A DNA stretch of 64,000 nucleotides, from NCBI GenBank assembly GCA_947359465.1, contig OX375882.1, positions 57,777,031-57,841,030 on the forward strand, given 5' to 3'. Numbering within the stretch: position 1 is the stretch's first letter; each line of letters opens with the position of its first letter. Made by a program: the position numbers and the translations under genes. The notes under the pieces were generated by a model. That model saw only the letters and a list, made by a program, of their open reading frames with translations, was not told the DNA's origin and made no database searches. This document shows, piece by piece, positions 12,088-22,880 of the stretch. Source of the stretch: Metellina segmentata. Taxonomy: Eukaryota > Arthropoda > Arachnida > Araneae > Tetragnathidae.

Positions 12088-12218
12088 TTTAGTTAATATC
12101 CTACTAGAGGCAACACAACGGGCTATTGACGACGGTCCGGGAACAATCCCTTAAGGGAAAGATCTGAGACAACACCTCGTAATTTTGAACCACGGTCAGA
12201 TGACGACCCACAAAGGAT
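12088..12218 (-). mobile_element. SINE S1, 5'-truncated
   Basis: The antisense S1 3' half runs from the tail (agttaatatcctactagagg) through acgacggtccggg, cccttaagggaaagatc and gaaccacggtcagatgacga, and stops there. Head and upstream body are absent. Confidence 0.85.
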
Positions 12219-12404
12219 GGAAAAGGTTCGATTGTGAAGCGAGATATTTTTGCAGGTGGATGCAAAACGAACAGATGCCTTGAACAATGCAAAAAAAAAT
12301 CACGAAAAATCATAGAATTAAATGTATTAAATTTGTGCCCAGGGGCATGGATAAGAAACTACTGCTTCGCACTTCGCACATTAGAAGCGTAACTAAGCAA
12401 AAGT

Positions 12405-12806
12405 TTGGTCGAAGAGCATCACACGAAACTAAAACCGCACATCACAACTTTCCGCAAGAATGAAAGTAAGTCTTCGAAATTCAAACACCCTAAAGACCCA
12501 AATAAACTGCTCGATTTACTCATCTCCACACCATCCAAGCATCTTAAATGGTCTCATCAACCACCTCCGGATGGCGCTGGCAGTGCGGGAACTGCGCTCT
12601 TCCACCATGGCAATTGTGCGAAATTGAGTGCGAAATCGGGAAGAATTCCGCCAACGACGTCTGGGTCTGGAGGCATTCTCCAATTTGAGGCATTCAACGA
12701 CCCTTGCAAATATTACGTCTTTATGATCGCCACCAAGTCTCGAATGGATGACGGCGGTGTCTGGAGGTCATCCGCCTTTCTTGAATTTAAAAAGGGTAGA
12801 TTGTAA
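12405..12806 (+). other. Unassigned 133-codon open frame
   Basis: This is the longest frame not explained by a repeat. It is Lys- and Ser-rich at the N terminus, with a Gly/Ser/Thr-rich middle (residues about 55-90). I see no known domain, signal peptide or membrane segment. The 12560-12790 part is more GC-rich than its flanks. It lies between the two copies of the 0.32-kb direct repeat. It could be chance, part of a non-coding element or an old exon; no clear splice context is visible. I do not assign a function. Confidence 0.15.
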
Positions 12807-12965
12807 CGGACTGTTTCAACGGAAAGAGAACTCTACTGTCTCGCAACGACCAGCAAATGAGATGGACTCTTTCAAAAATCGAAGCCATTTCAGAGGTGTT
12901 TTGTGAACACTTAATACTTCGGAAGGACAGTAAGGTTTCTTAATCTTGATGATAGATTTTAAGTG

Positions 12966-13287
12966 AGAGAGATTTCTGAAGTTTCTGTAGTTTAATTGTA
13001 AGCCGTGATCTCTGATGAAATGAAAGAAAGTGATGGAAGAGATTTGTCTTTTTATTTTAAATTTGAAAGGCTTTTGTCAAATAACAGCAATGAAATATTC
13101 GTCAGTTGGGAAACTTTAGGAATTACTGATATATGAGAAATTGTGAAATATTTTTCTTATTACTATACCTCATTAATGCTTTTTCAATGTAGTTATCCCC
13201 TGAAATGTCGATATACCAGAAAATAAATACTGTAGAAGTTACGAAAAAATGAACCTTCTTTATTCATTTCTAGGTCATAGTGAAAAT
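12966..13287. repeat. Right copy of the 0.32-kb direct repeat
   Basis: This is the partner of 10812-11135. It differs by a few substitutions and a short region (ttaaatttgaaaggc here versus ttaatatatgactagc there). The same aaatttgaaaggc phrase recurs just past its right end at 13284-13298, suggesting short-homology exchange at the border. Confidence 0.85.
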
Positions 13288-13599
13288 TTGAAAGGCTAAG
13301 TTTCAACTAAGTATTAGGCAACTGAGTGGCCGTTTTTGCACGTTTTATGAATATTGGGCTGATGCAAAAGTTAATCCCGTTTTTGTCACTCGATGGTGCT
13401 ACATAGCACCATCATAGCTGGATCAGTTCTTTCGTCAGAAATCTCAGAACTTCTATGAGCGAGCGATGATGCGGCCGCTGGAATGGTGGGGAAAGGTCCT
13501 CAAACAGAACGGCACATACCATATTGGTTAAATGTATATAAATTTTAGCAAATAAAATAATTTTTCTCCAATTTTTGTCAGGAAATGGGACTACCTTTT

Positions 13600-13925
13600 G
13601 CACAAACCAAATATTTTTACCTTTGGGGTGGTTGTCTCGACGAGGTATCTCGTCAAAAGAAAACTGACCAGATCTAGGGCGATTATTCTCGTCAATAGAA
13701 AACACCTGATCAGATCGTGATCTCGTTTTGATGACGAGATATTTCTCCATGAGAAACATTGATAAGATCTTTATATCTCACCAAAATCACTTGGAGGGTT
13801 AACGAAATGTTTCGTTTACAGCGCATGTTACTCAACCTAAATTATTACCATTATTTAAATAATTACTTTAGGCCAATATCAGAATAAACTGTGCGTCATA
13901 TACATATACATATACATATATATAA
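13600..13925. repeat. P-family palindromic repeat, long copy
   Basis: It opens with ggtggttgtctcgacgagg, carries three diverged atatctcgtc / gatgacgagatat units joined to gatc motifs, and ends with cacttggagggttaacgaaa and an AT-rich 3' part (actcaacctaaattatta, cagaataaactgtgcgtca). The same order occurs at 15.8-16.5 kb. Gtggttgtctcg on the left and cacttggagg on the right are an inverted pair, so the element has palindromic ends. Confidence 0.7.
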
Positions 13926-13952
13926 ACATATATATATATATATATATATATA

Positions 13953-13993
<41 letters not shown>

Positions 13994-14008
13994 ATATATA
14001 TATATATA

Positions 14009-14090
<82 letters not shown>
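13895..14090. repeat. TA/ATATAC microsatellite
   Basis: About 195 bp of (TA)n are interrupted by tataaaca, with an atatac start. It begins exactly where the P-family 3' part (gcgtcatatacatatac) ends. The Tyr-Ile open frame through it is an artefact. Confidence 0.95.
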
Positions 14091-14091
<1 letters not shown>

Positions 14092-14149
14092 CCGAGTAAC
14101 CGAAAGCATCTCTCTATATTAAAAAATTATTACCGCCGCCGACGCCGCA

Positions 14150-15375
14150 GGATTAAAAAATGTGTTGTTAAGCTCGATTCTTAGACGGTTTCCCGAGAAA
14201 GTACTGATCGGAAAAAAATGAAATTAACATGCTTTGTTCTTCATCATATTCCCTGGATAATTATTAAGATTTTTTTCCGATGCGGCTATTAGTTTAGGTT
14301 TTATTAAGTGTTGAAGTTGAAGAAGTGAAATTTCTTCCGCGAGTGAGCAAAACACATTCAAATTTTCAGTCTTCAGTCGTCAGTTTTTTTTAAGAGTACC
14401 TCTCAACGTAAATTTTTGCAGCTCGTCGAGTTTTTTTTTTAATTTCAATTTGTTTCTTGATAATATTTTTTTGAAATTCGGGAAAAATCGGGACATTTTT
14501 GTTACTTTTTTTTAAAACTGCCGTATTTATATCTTATTACTATTAGTTTTTAATTTTTAAAATATCGCAGTATACCTCAGAATGTATTCTTTCTTACGGT
14601 ACTATTATTTTTGAAATTGGTTAATAATTAAATTGGATGCGATCAAAAGTTGGTGATACAAAATTCGGAATCTTTGGATATTTTCGCTACTTTTTGTCAC
14701 AACAGTTATATCTACAGAAAAAAACGTTATTTTTTTAATTTGAGAACATCACTGAATACATTACATTACACTACACTCTTTCTTATGGTACAATTATTTT
14801 TTTTAATTGGTTAATAAATAAAATCGATGGAATTAAAAGTGGGTCATACAATTTTCGGAACTTTCAGATCGTAATTTCCGATACAAAACTAAAACTGTCA
14901 TACCTATATCGTATTAATATTAGTTTTTAATTTTTAAAATATCGCAGTATACCTCAGAATGTTCTCTTTCTTACAGTACAATTATTTTTAAAATTGGTTC
15001 ATAAATAAATTGGATGCAATCAAAAGTTGGTGACACAAATTTCGTAATTTTTATTTCGCGGAGCATTGCATTCGCGGAGGGTTGTATTTTTTACTATCGG
15101 GTTTGCCAGATATCAAATTTATCGTAGCACCAATTGCCATGAAAACGATTTCTTTTTATTTGGCGAGGAAAAAGGCTCGCTTTTTCCCCTCTGTTTTCAG
15201 ACGGTTTACCGAGAAAGTACAAAGTACAGATCTTAAAGTTTTTAGATTAACACGGTTTACTTAAAATTGTACAGGGAACAAGATTCAGAAGATTTTTTTA
15301 CTGATGCGGCTATTAGTTTAGGGTGCATTAAGTGTTAAAGTAAAAATAAGTGAAATCACTTGCGAAAGAGGTATT
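14150..15375. repeat. Complex repeat block with about 190-bp tandem units
   Basis: A segment with acggtttcccgagaaagtac and gatgcggctattagtttagg near 14185-14300 recurs at 15201-15330 in direct orientation. Between them, a unit with tagtttttaatttttaaaat, cagtatacctcagaatgt and ctttcttacggtac occurs at about 14545 and 14920, and a diverged one at about 14735. The block leads directly into the hairpin cluster at 15370-15650, so it may be the interior of a Helitron-like element. No coding sequence is recognised. Confidence 0.6.
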
Positions 15376-15650
15376 GGTTTGCGAAGCAAACCAAACGGGA
15401 TTGCGTAGCAATCCCCGGGGGTCGGCGAGCAGGTTGCGAAGCCCTCGCTGTGACGTCATGGACCGGAAAGTGAAATTAGGATAATACAAATTATTCAGAT
15501 AGTTTCACTGTGCGAAAGGAATGTTGGTTTGCGAAGCAAACCAAATGGCATATGTAAAAGGAGTGTTGGTTTGCGAAGCAAACCAAATGGGATTGCGTAG
15601 CAATCCCTGGGGGTTGGCGAGCGTAAGCGAGCAGGGTGCGGAGCCCCATT
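15370..15650 (+). repeat. Hairpin cluster resembling Helitron H1 3' ends
   Basis: Three partial copies of the palindrome chain found at the H1 3' end are present. Ggtttgcgaagcaaacc occurs near 15375, 15527 and 15569; ggattgcgtagcaatcc near 15400 and 15590; then ggcgagcgtaagcgagcagg and gtgcggagcccc. Each palindrome has a 7-bp stem around a GAA, GTA or similar tri-loop. The terminal CTAG is absent (ccccattg), so these are decayed or internal ends. Frames across it are repeat translations. Confidence 0.75.
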
Positions 15651-15784
15651 GTAACTGTAAAAATCGAAAGAAACGAATACATCTGGGAGGTATTTTCCTG
15701 AGCACTTAATACTTCGGATCGACTGCAAGGAGTCTTAATATTAATGTACACTTAATACAATTAGAATATAGTTTGAATAAGTAT

Positions 15785-16050
15785 TATGCTGCCTCGACGA
15801 GTTAACTTGTCAAAAGAAGAAAGCTGACGAGATCTTGATGGACGATTAATCTCGTCATTAGATAAAACTGATCACATCTTGATTTCGTCTTCACAAAAAA
15901 ACTGAATATCTTGCTGAAGAGATATTCCGTTATTCGCAAAATTGATAATATCTTTAATGACGAGATATCTATTCGAAACCACTTGGAGGGTTAACGAAAT
16001 ATTTCGCTCAAGCAATGTATTACTCAATATAAATTATTAAAATTTTCTGA
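15785..16050. repeat. P-family palindromic repeat, long copy
   Basis: It runs from gcctcgacgagttaacttgtc through gacgagatcttgatggacga, atctcgtcattag and gacgagatatctattcgaa to the terminal block accacttggagggttaacg and an AT-rich 3' part ending near ttctgagttcgg. Layout matches the copy at 13600-13925. Confidence 0.75.
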
Positions 16051-16319
16051 GTTCGGGATCAATTTTGTGTTATAAATCTATGTAACTCGACAAGCATTTG
16101 AGAAAGCATAATTAAGACAGTATGTCTCACCAATAATAAAGGATGTGGACTCTTTTCAATTAGAAGCCACTTTAATGGATCTGCACGGTATTTTGTAAGC
16201 ATTTATTTTACAACTTAAGATGCAATAGCTTTTCAATATGAGTGGCGTACTTTGTGTAATTACAGTTCAAATAAATATCATGCGACTGAGAAATTGTACT
16301 TGCATATTTTAGCTATTTT

Positions 16320-16470
16320 ATAAGCATTTAAACGAAACATATCGTTTAGAGCAAGAAAAACTCAACCTGAATTATTAAACCTATTAGTAATTCCTTTTTC
16401 TGTTAAAGTTCTGAGTTCAGAATAAATTATGCGTCACATATATATGTAAATCAACAAGCATATGGGAATT
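16320..16470. repeat. P-family 3' part only
   Basis: It contains aaacgaaacatatcgttta, actcaacctgaattattaaa, gttctgagttcagaataaat and gcgtcacatatatatgtaaa, the same order as the AT-rich 3' parts of the 13.6- and 15.8-kb copies, without the palindromic units. Confidence 0.6.
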
Positions 16471-17254
16471 AAGGTGACAGTCTAGGAAGCAAGACTGAGG
16501 ATGCAGAAGAGAAGTAATTGAAGTAAAAGCTTAGTAATGCAAAAGATTATATAAAAGTACATTGCCTGGAGGTATATTTAAATTTTCCATTACTCGGAAA
16601 AATATATTTTTGATAGTTTATAGCGGTATATTTGTATTTCTCCTCCAAGTTCTTGCACCAGGACTTTGATGTATGAAATATTATGCTCATTTGCAGTTGA
16701 ATTCGCCTTATACGCACTTAGGTGGAATTTAAAAATGTATTTAAATACACTCGAATATTCTGATAATACGAATTTATCTTTATAAACTTCGCGATATGAA
16801 ATAATAAATACAAAACAAACTGAAATCTTTTCATTCCTGAATGTTTTATAATTTTCTAGCACTTTAAAAGGGCACAAGACTAGCAATGTTTCAGACACGT
16901 GTATTTATCATCGTGAAAATAAGTATCATATATTGCAGTCTGCTTAGAAGATATGACACTATCAAATTGCTTATAATTTTTATTTGTTGATCGAAAAACT
17001 AATAGTTAGTCTTTAAGCAGCTGTACTGTAAAGAAAATTGTGATAGTTAATTATTTTAGCTCTAAGCCAACGATATATTTACCAAATTCAAAAGAATTGC
17101 GTCAAAAAAAATCAGTTATGAGAGTTTTTATGAAGTGAAAAAAACAGCTTTGAAGTTAGAATCCCACTTCTTTCAAAGTGAAATCTTTCCCTAACTCTTC
17201 ATAAATATCACTTATTTAATAAGACATTTAATATTTCATGCACTTTACCCAATT
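16471..17254. other. AT-rich sequence, nothing recognised
   Basis: No repeat family, transposon motif or convincing coding frame is visible. The 102-residue frame on the minus strand has no recognisable domain. Confidence 0.35.
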
Positions 17255-17394
17255 GTTGCTTAGGTTTTATGACGCAAGGGCCCTATTTAGACATGCACAC
17301 AAGAAAAGTTTTTCCTGTACAAAAGACAGAGAGGAAACCTGATTCGTCAACTCGTAGGTTGCGAGCGCAGTGAACAACCATCTGAGAAACGACG
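17255..17394 (-). repeat. S3 repeat copy
   Basis: It contains ggttttatgacgcaagggcc, catgcacacaagaaaag and cagagaggaaacctg, then caactcgtaggttgcgagcg. In reverse complement the first part aligns with the 3' end of the RNase H LINE at 46.17-46.22 kb (tcttgtgt, gcatg, aaata, ggcccttgcg). The last part matches the end of the copy at 29.6 kb. Confidence 0.65.
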
Positions 17395-17660
17395 CCATCC
17401 TGTGGTTCGAAGAATCGCAAATTAGCAACCCGAGGGTTGAGTTCGAAACTCGATCTAACCAAAGACAGTCGCTTACGTGGGGGCTAGTGCAGGTTAAATT
17501 AGTCGTGAACTCAAATGTCTTCACGTTGGCATGGTATGAATGTTTTGAGAGTGGGGTGCCAGTTCAGGTGTTGACACCGTCATCCATACTTGGTTCAAAA
17601 TTACGAGGTGTTGTCCAGGTTCTTTCCTTTACAGAATGATCCCGGACTCCCGTGAATACT
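17395..17660 (+). mobile_element. SINE S2 copy, 3' tail lost
   Basis: The S2 head is recognisable (gaagaatcgcaaattagcaa, gagttcgaaactc), followed by gtgaactcaaatgtc, gagtggggtgccagttcagg, ttcaaaattacgaggtg and gatcccgg. It stops before the agcccgttgtg 3' end. Confidence 0.85.
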
Positions 17661-17728
17661 TCACCGTAGGGAAGACAACAATGATAAAATCACCACACTC
17701 TGTCGTGTGGACCAATGATGAATCAATT

Positions 17729-18094
17729 AATGTTCGTTTTCTACCATCTTGTGGATTCAATCAAAAGAATGTTCGTTTTCTACTATCTTGTGGATTCAAT
17801 CAGAAGAATGTTCGTTTTCTACCATCTTGTGGATTCAATCAGAAGAATGTTCGTTTTCTACTATCTTGTGGATTCAATCAGAAGAATGTTCGTTTTCTAC
17901 CATCTTGTGGATTCAATCAAAAGAATGTTCGTTTTCTACCATCTTGTGGATTCAATCAGAAGAATGTTCGTTTTCTACTATATTGTGGATTCAATTAGAA
18001 GAATGTTCGTTTTCTACCATCTTGTGTGGATTCAATCAGAAGAATGTTCGTTTTCTACTATCTTGTGGATTCAATCAGAAGAATGCTCGTTTCC
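17729..18094. repeat. Tandem array, 39-bp unit, about 9 copies
   Basis: The unit contains aatgttcgttttctac, atcttgtgg and attcaatcagaag. The 39-bp period is a multiple of three and no stop occurs in any forward frame over most units, so three parallel artefact frames arise. A C/T variant (ctacca versus ctacta) alternates between neighbouring units: C T C T C C T C T. One unit carries a 2-bp insertion (tcttgtgtgg). Confidence 0.95.
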
Positions 18095-18253
18095 ATAAGC
18101 AGACGAAAATAGTCTAAGGGTCACGTTACTACTAGTTTTGGTCACATGATCCTCGGCGCATAAAAATGTTGCTATTGTTCACTTTGCTTTTAAATTTCCT
18201 CTATCTTCCGTGCAGTCTCAGAAATGGAAGTTTTATACAAAAATGTACAATTT

Positions 18254-18428
18254 GGCATGGTGTGGAAGTTTGGAGAGTGGGTGAAGGTTCAGGTGTGACC
18301 TCGTCATCTGGCCATGATCCAATATTACGTTGTGTTGTCCTCGTATCTTTCAATTCTAGTTTGATCCCGGACCATCACCAATCACCAAGTGAGTTGTTCC
18401 AGTTCGACGTTTATTAAAATATCTACCT
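18254..18428 (+). mobile_element. SINE S2, 5'-truncated
   Basis: It starts within the body at catggtgtggaagtttggag and continues through gtgacctcgtcatctgg, gttgtcctcgtatcttt and gatcccggaccatc to the tail cgacgtttattaaaatatc. Head absent. Confidence 0.85.
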
Positions 18429-20104
18429 CATACGAAAACGCATACAGTTGTTCTTGGTTTTTATACAAAAAAAGGCAAAAGGGAAACTGCCATCAAAGCA
18501 TACGGAACCCCCCCCCCCCTCACTTCTTTTTTCTCACGCAGATTTTCATCTCAACTTTCGAAAACTCTTCATTTTTGTCGTCTCGAAACCATTGAACTTG
18601 ATCGGTGAGAATCGGTTGAACTTGACGACACGTGAGAATCGCCTAACTGTTCCATGTCACGCATATTGCCGAGTCGCGTTAATTTCCCGAAGACAAATGA
18701 ACACGCATCCCTTCGTTTTCCTCCCCCACGCACAACAAAAGAACGGTGTTTTGCTTACATTGCGAGAAAGGCAGGCTTCGGATATGATTGAATAAATCAT
18801 CTTTCTTTTTATCCACATCAGCATAACTCAATCGGTCATATTTAATTGCAGTTCCATTATTTTTCCAGCGCAGATGCTTTTTGCGGAATTCCTAAAGCCC
18901 GACGATCATTTGCATTTCAAGTTACGACGTCGCTTAGCGCGCTTCTTTTTCGTTGCCAACCGAAGGCGAGGAATTTCGCCCCGAAAAAGACCAAAACAAA
19001 TGCGTGTGGCTTGTTCTTTTCCGAACTTAGCCCAAGCCCGGTTTATCTCGTAACGAACGCGCGCAGCGTTTTAAATTGTGATGGCAAACTGAATAATTTA
19101 TTTTTACAACGGTCTGCGTTTTTTTTAAGCTTGCGACGCCGAATGGCGATTCGTTTAATGTTCGGCTTGACTGCTTCCTCATAAACCAAAATATCGTTTG
19201 ACTTTTCTCCCCAAATCCAGGTGATTTCGTTTCGTTGTGATAGGATCATTAAGACGGAGGGTTTCGGGTATTTTTTCCGAGGTAAAACTTAATGATACTT
19301 GTGCATTTTGAATTCAAATTAAAGTTCGGCAATAAAAAGTAAACAATGTTCGGTGAGATTTATGATCACCATTGCTTCTTTTCAATTTTTAATACTATGA
19401 TACGAAATTGTCGTTATTTAAGTCCAGGAGAAATTTCGTACACTCAATAAAAAGTATTTTCGCTATGCTTATTTTTATTGCATTTTTGAAGGTAAGTCAG
19501 TCATAAAATGCATTAAAGTAATGCCAGCGCCTTTCATATTTATTAAATTACGTATTTTCTATATATGAAGCATTTCTTTACTTCTAATGTACAAATAGGT
19601 TTCCTTTTTAGGAGCTAAGAGTCATTTGTTATTTGTAAGCTTCATCGGTTTTCCTATTTTCTGTGTATGCAATTTTACACTGTAAGCATTACCACTACAA
19701 ACTAAATTTTCAAATATTTTTACCATTCAAAGGTATAGTTAGTTGCATCTATAAAATAGCTCACGCATGTAATAATAATAAAAGGATTTATCTGTTTTTC
19801 ATTACGTTATCGGTTTGGTTTGGGTTTATTGCTCATACATCATTTTTACTCTGCATTCGGACTAACACGCTAACATAACTCAGAATTATAAACCACAGTC
19901 AAACAAGAAAAAGTCATTGGAAAGTGAAAATGGTCTGTTCAACCCAATTTTAAATTGATCTTTATGAAACCCCTTTTTCTATGGCAATCACTTATAAAAA
20001 CTCTATCATAAGTTCAAGACCCCAGATTAACAACGGACTAACCTACAAAATTGAGGAAACGTAATAGTTGTGTTAGAGTGGTATATCACTCCATCGTCGT
20101 CTCA
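18429..20104. other. Mostly unique-looking sequence
   Basis: No repeat family is recognised. The part from 18560 to 19260 is less AT-rich and holds two open frames of about 110 codons (18448-18795 and 18846-19184) without recognisable domains. A C run lies at about 18511. The part from 19300 to 20100 is AT-rich and featureless. Confidence 0.3.
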
Positions 20105-20325
20105 GTTGTTGGGCTAACCCAACGTTACACTTAAGTATCTATTTGAATACGCTTCCACCCGTTCTATCCATGAAAGTGTGGCCCCAGAGAGTGGGATTAC
20201 ACAACATTACCACGAAGTATCTATAGGAATATGCTTCTTCCCGATCTATCATTGTATGTGTGACCTCCAGAGATTGGGCTAACCCAATGTTTACACTAAG
20301 TATCTATTGGAATATGCTGCCGTTT
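20105..20325. repeat. Tandem repeat, about 83-bp unit, 3 copies
   Basis: The block aagtatctatNNgaatatgctt occurs three times; gggctaacccaa, atctatcNNtg and gtgNNNccagaga keep the same order. The copies are diverged, with a period of about 82-84 bp. Confidence 0.75.
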
Positions 20326-20330
20326 GATAT

Positions 20331-20455
20331 TCTATACTTCCACACCACGCCAATGCAAAGATATTTGAGGTCATGACAGATTTAACGTTACCATCCTCCA
20401 CGTACACGGTCTTTGCTTATATCAAGTTTCGAACTCGCACAATGCTCCGGTTCCT
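20331..20455 (-). mobile_element. SINE S2, 5' half only
   Basis: The antisense piece runs from cttccacaccacgccaa through gaggtcatgacagatttaac and cacggtctttg to tttcgaactcgca (decayed B box). The 3' half is missing. Confidence 0.8.
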
Positions 20456-20879
20456 GTTCTACAACTTTACAAACTGAGCCTACCTAGGCCCTAAAAATGT
20501 AAACAAATATTGAGGCCAAGTTTTATTTCAAACTATTTTATGAAACACGACGGGCGCTTAATTTTATGTTTAATAGAGTGATGCAATAAACAAATGCACA
20601 TTTATAAATGTCAAAAGGCATATAAGCGTATTTATATACTAATATACATGTATAATATGAATGTGAACAGTTGACGTAAAGATGCATCTAGTTTGCATGC
20701 AGTAGTCAAAAGGTTGACGTAATGAATAAAGCATTTGATTAGTTATTTTCATTATTGTTAGTTAATGCAGTATTTCAGCTTCAGCTTAATGTAGGTCAAA
20801 TAATATACATAATACAGTGCAATACTTACGCAGATACATGGAAAGTAGGAAAGAGTTTCTAGTTTCTAAATTTATGCTG

Positions 20880-22880
20880 CACATAAATTAACCGTAAGGA
20901 GATAATCTTATCACAGTTGGACACAAATTGACGTTTTATGAAATTATTAACAAAGCACTCGATTCTAATCGCAAAACTACTTTTACTAATATGGTTATAT
21001 ATAGGTAGTTGAACTTACGTCGCACTGGGGCAACAGGGTTATTAGCCGTTATCTGGGTTAATTTAAAAGGGTAAGATACCAGGTTTGTTTGGTTTGTTGT
21101 TTATTTTCTGAATATAAGGCACAAGAGACAGTTTAGGTCAAGTTGAGTCAACCACAAGACAAAGGAAGATCCGAGGTAAGTTTGTACGAATGTCACATGA
21201 CGAAATAAGCCCGAGTTGGCATCATACTCTCTAAACTACCACAACCACGTCAGCAAATCTGGTTGTAAGGTTAGTTGATTTAATGGGTTTATTGCTTTTA
21301 GACTGATTTTAAGAAATGCAGAAATTTAAAGTAAATTCTGTATTAGTTGTCAATTATAATCTAAACTATGGTACTGTCTTCTTCCTTAGGAGTTCTCACG
21401 CATATATCACACACTGCTACCTGTAGTTATTCCTGTATGACTTCTAACTAGTTTTGATGTGCCTAGTGTAATTTATCCTAGGATTCTTTAAAACAATATA
21501 TGTGGTAATTTAGTCAGTATGTTAGCTGTGGTGTTAAAGCGATATTACTCTACTTTGAAAGCCCGTAACACTCAGAGGGTTAAGAGAAATGCTGCACGTA
21601 TTTACTTACAATACTTTTTAATCGGTTCCTACAAGTAAAATAAACCATAAGCTGTAGTTCCCGTCTAATAAATTCTTTTCTAGTAAAACGACAGTAAACC
21701 AAACCAATCATGCCTCACCCAGTTCAAAGTTTTTAAAAGTTTTGCAATACTAACTAGTTGGAAAGTGCAACTTAAGCCAATGAATCCTATTATGGTGTGT
21801 TCGGAATGATATACGATACTATCTAAATTGCGGATCCAATATTTTAGTAGTTTCTCTAAAAGAAGCGTAACGAGATAATCGTATCACGCTTGAGCACAAA
21901 TTGACGTTTTATGAAATAATTAATGAAGTACAAGATCAATTATAATTCCCATGATGCATCTAATTTAATCTTCCAAACCAGTCGATACCCTAAGAACGTA
22001 AAACCAAGTATCACAGTTCCTAAATCGCACATAAGTTTGAACAACGTTTGTTGAAAGTGAAAAGAAAACTGTTATCCAAGTCCTACAAGATCTTGTTGGA
22101 CAAGATATCTCGTGGAAACCACGCCCTGGTTTAAGTTTCCATACCAGTAGCTATCCTGACTATACTTATGCCCATAGATCATACTGCATAAGTATGAACT
22201 ACACTTGTTGGAAAGTGAACAGAAACCAATATCCAAGTCCTAAAATATGATTGAAATGCCGCACGCTATTATCGAAATACGAGATTATCAACCTGACGTT
22301 ACATTATTTATTAATGAAGTACAAGAACAACTACAATTCAACAAACGTATCCAACTCAAACCTCTATACTAGTAGTTATTCTTCCTACTTATGCCCATAC
22401 ATCACACTGTTTCTAAACTACATAAGTGTGAACTACTCTTGTTGGAAAGTAAAACAGAAACAAATATCTAAGTTCTACAAATTCTTGATGGACGAGATAT
22501 CTCGTACAAACCATTTGAAGGTTTAGGTTTCCATAACAGTAGCCATCCTGACTACTTATGTCCATAGATATGACTGTTTCTAAACTCCATGTAAGTATGA
22601 ATTACTCTGGTCGGAAAGTGAACGGAAACCTATATCTAATTAATACAGTACGAGATCTTAATGCTACACGAAATTATATCCGACGTTCTAGTAGTTTTCT
22701 AAAAGAACATTTACGAGCTAACCGTGTTACACTACATAAAACCTAACGTTTTATTAATTACTAAATGACGTACAAGCCTAACTAAAATACTACAGACGAA
22801 TCTAGCTACCTTGACTGCTTATGCACATAAATCAGAGTGTTCCTAAACTGTACTTAAGTATGAAACACGAACATGCTACC
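20880..22880. repeat. Diverged, rearranged repeat region
   Basis: Several blocks recur in this 2-kb stretch. Gagataatc-ttatcac then acaaattgacgttttatgaa occurs at about 20900 and 21875 and more loosely at 22270 and 22690. Tatcctgactacttatgccc then gtatgaactac-ttgttggaaag occurs at about 22150, 22385, 22545 and 22810. Gacgagatatctcgt (P-family core) occurs at about 22105 and 22490. It reads as a diverged tandem amplification of a unit of a few hundred bp that includes P-type palindromes. Confidence 0.6.

Noticed and set aside
12405..12806. Host gene encoding a 133-residue protein
   Set aside because: No known domain, no clear start or splice context and no flanking exons. Kept only as an unassigned open frame.
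10812..13287. LTR retrotransposon with 0.32-kb LTRs
   Set aside because: The repeats lack TG...CA ends, a primer-binding site, a polypurine tract and gag/pol traces; no TSD is evident.
13879..14109. Tyr-Ile repeat protein on the minus strand
   Set aside because: Translation of a TA microsatellite.
17636..18117. Three overlapping plus-strand frames of about 120 residues
   Set aside because: All three frames run through the 39-bp array. Three parallel open frames show the effect of repetition, not coding.
18846..19184. 112-residue plus-strand protein in a less AT-rich part
   Set aside because: No domain or homology recognised, no neighbouring coding signals; an overlapping antisense frame of 68 residues also exists. 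Not enough to call a gene.
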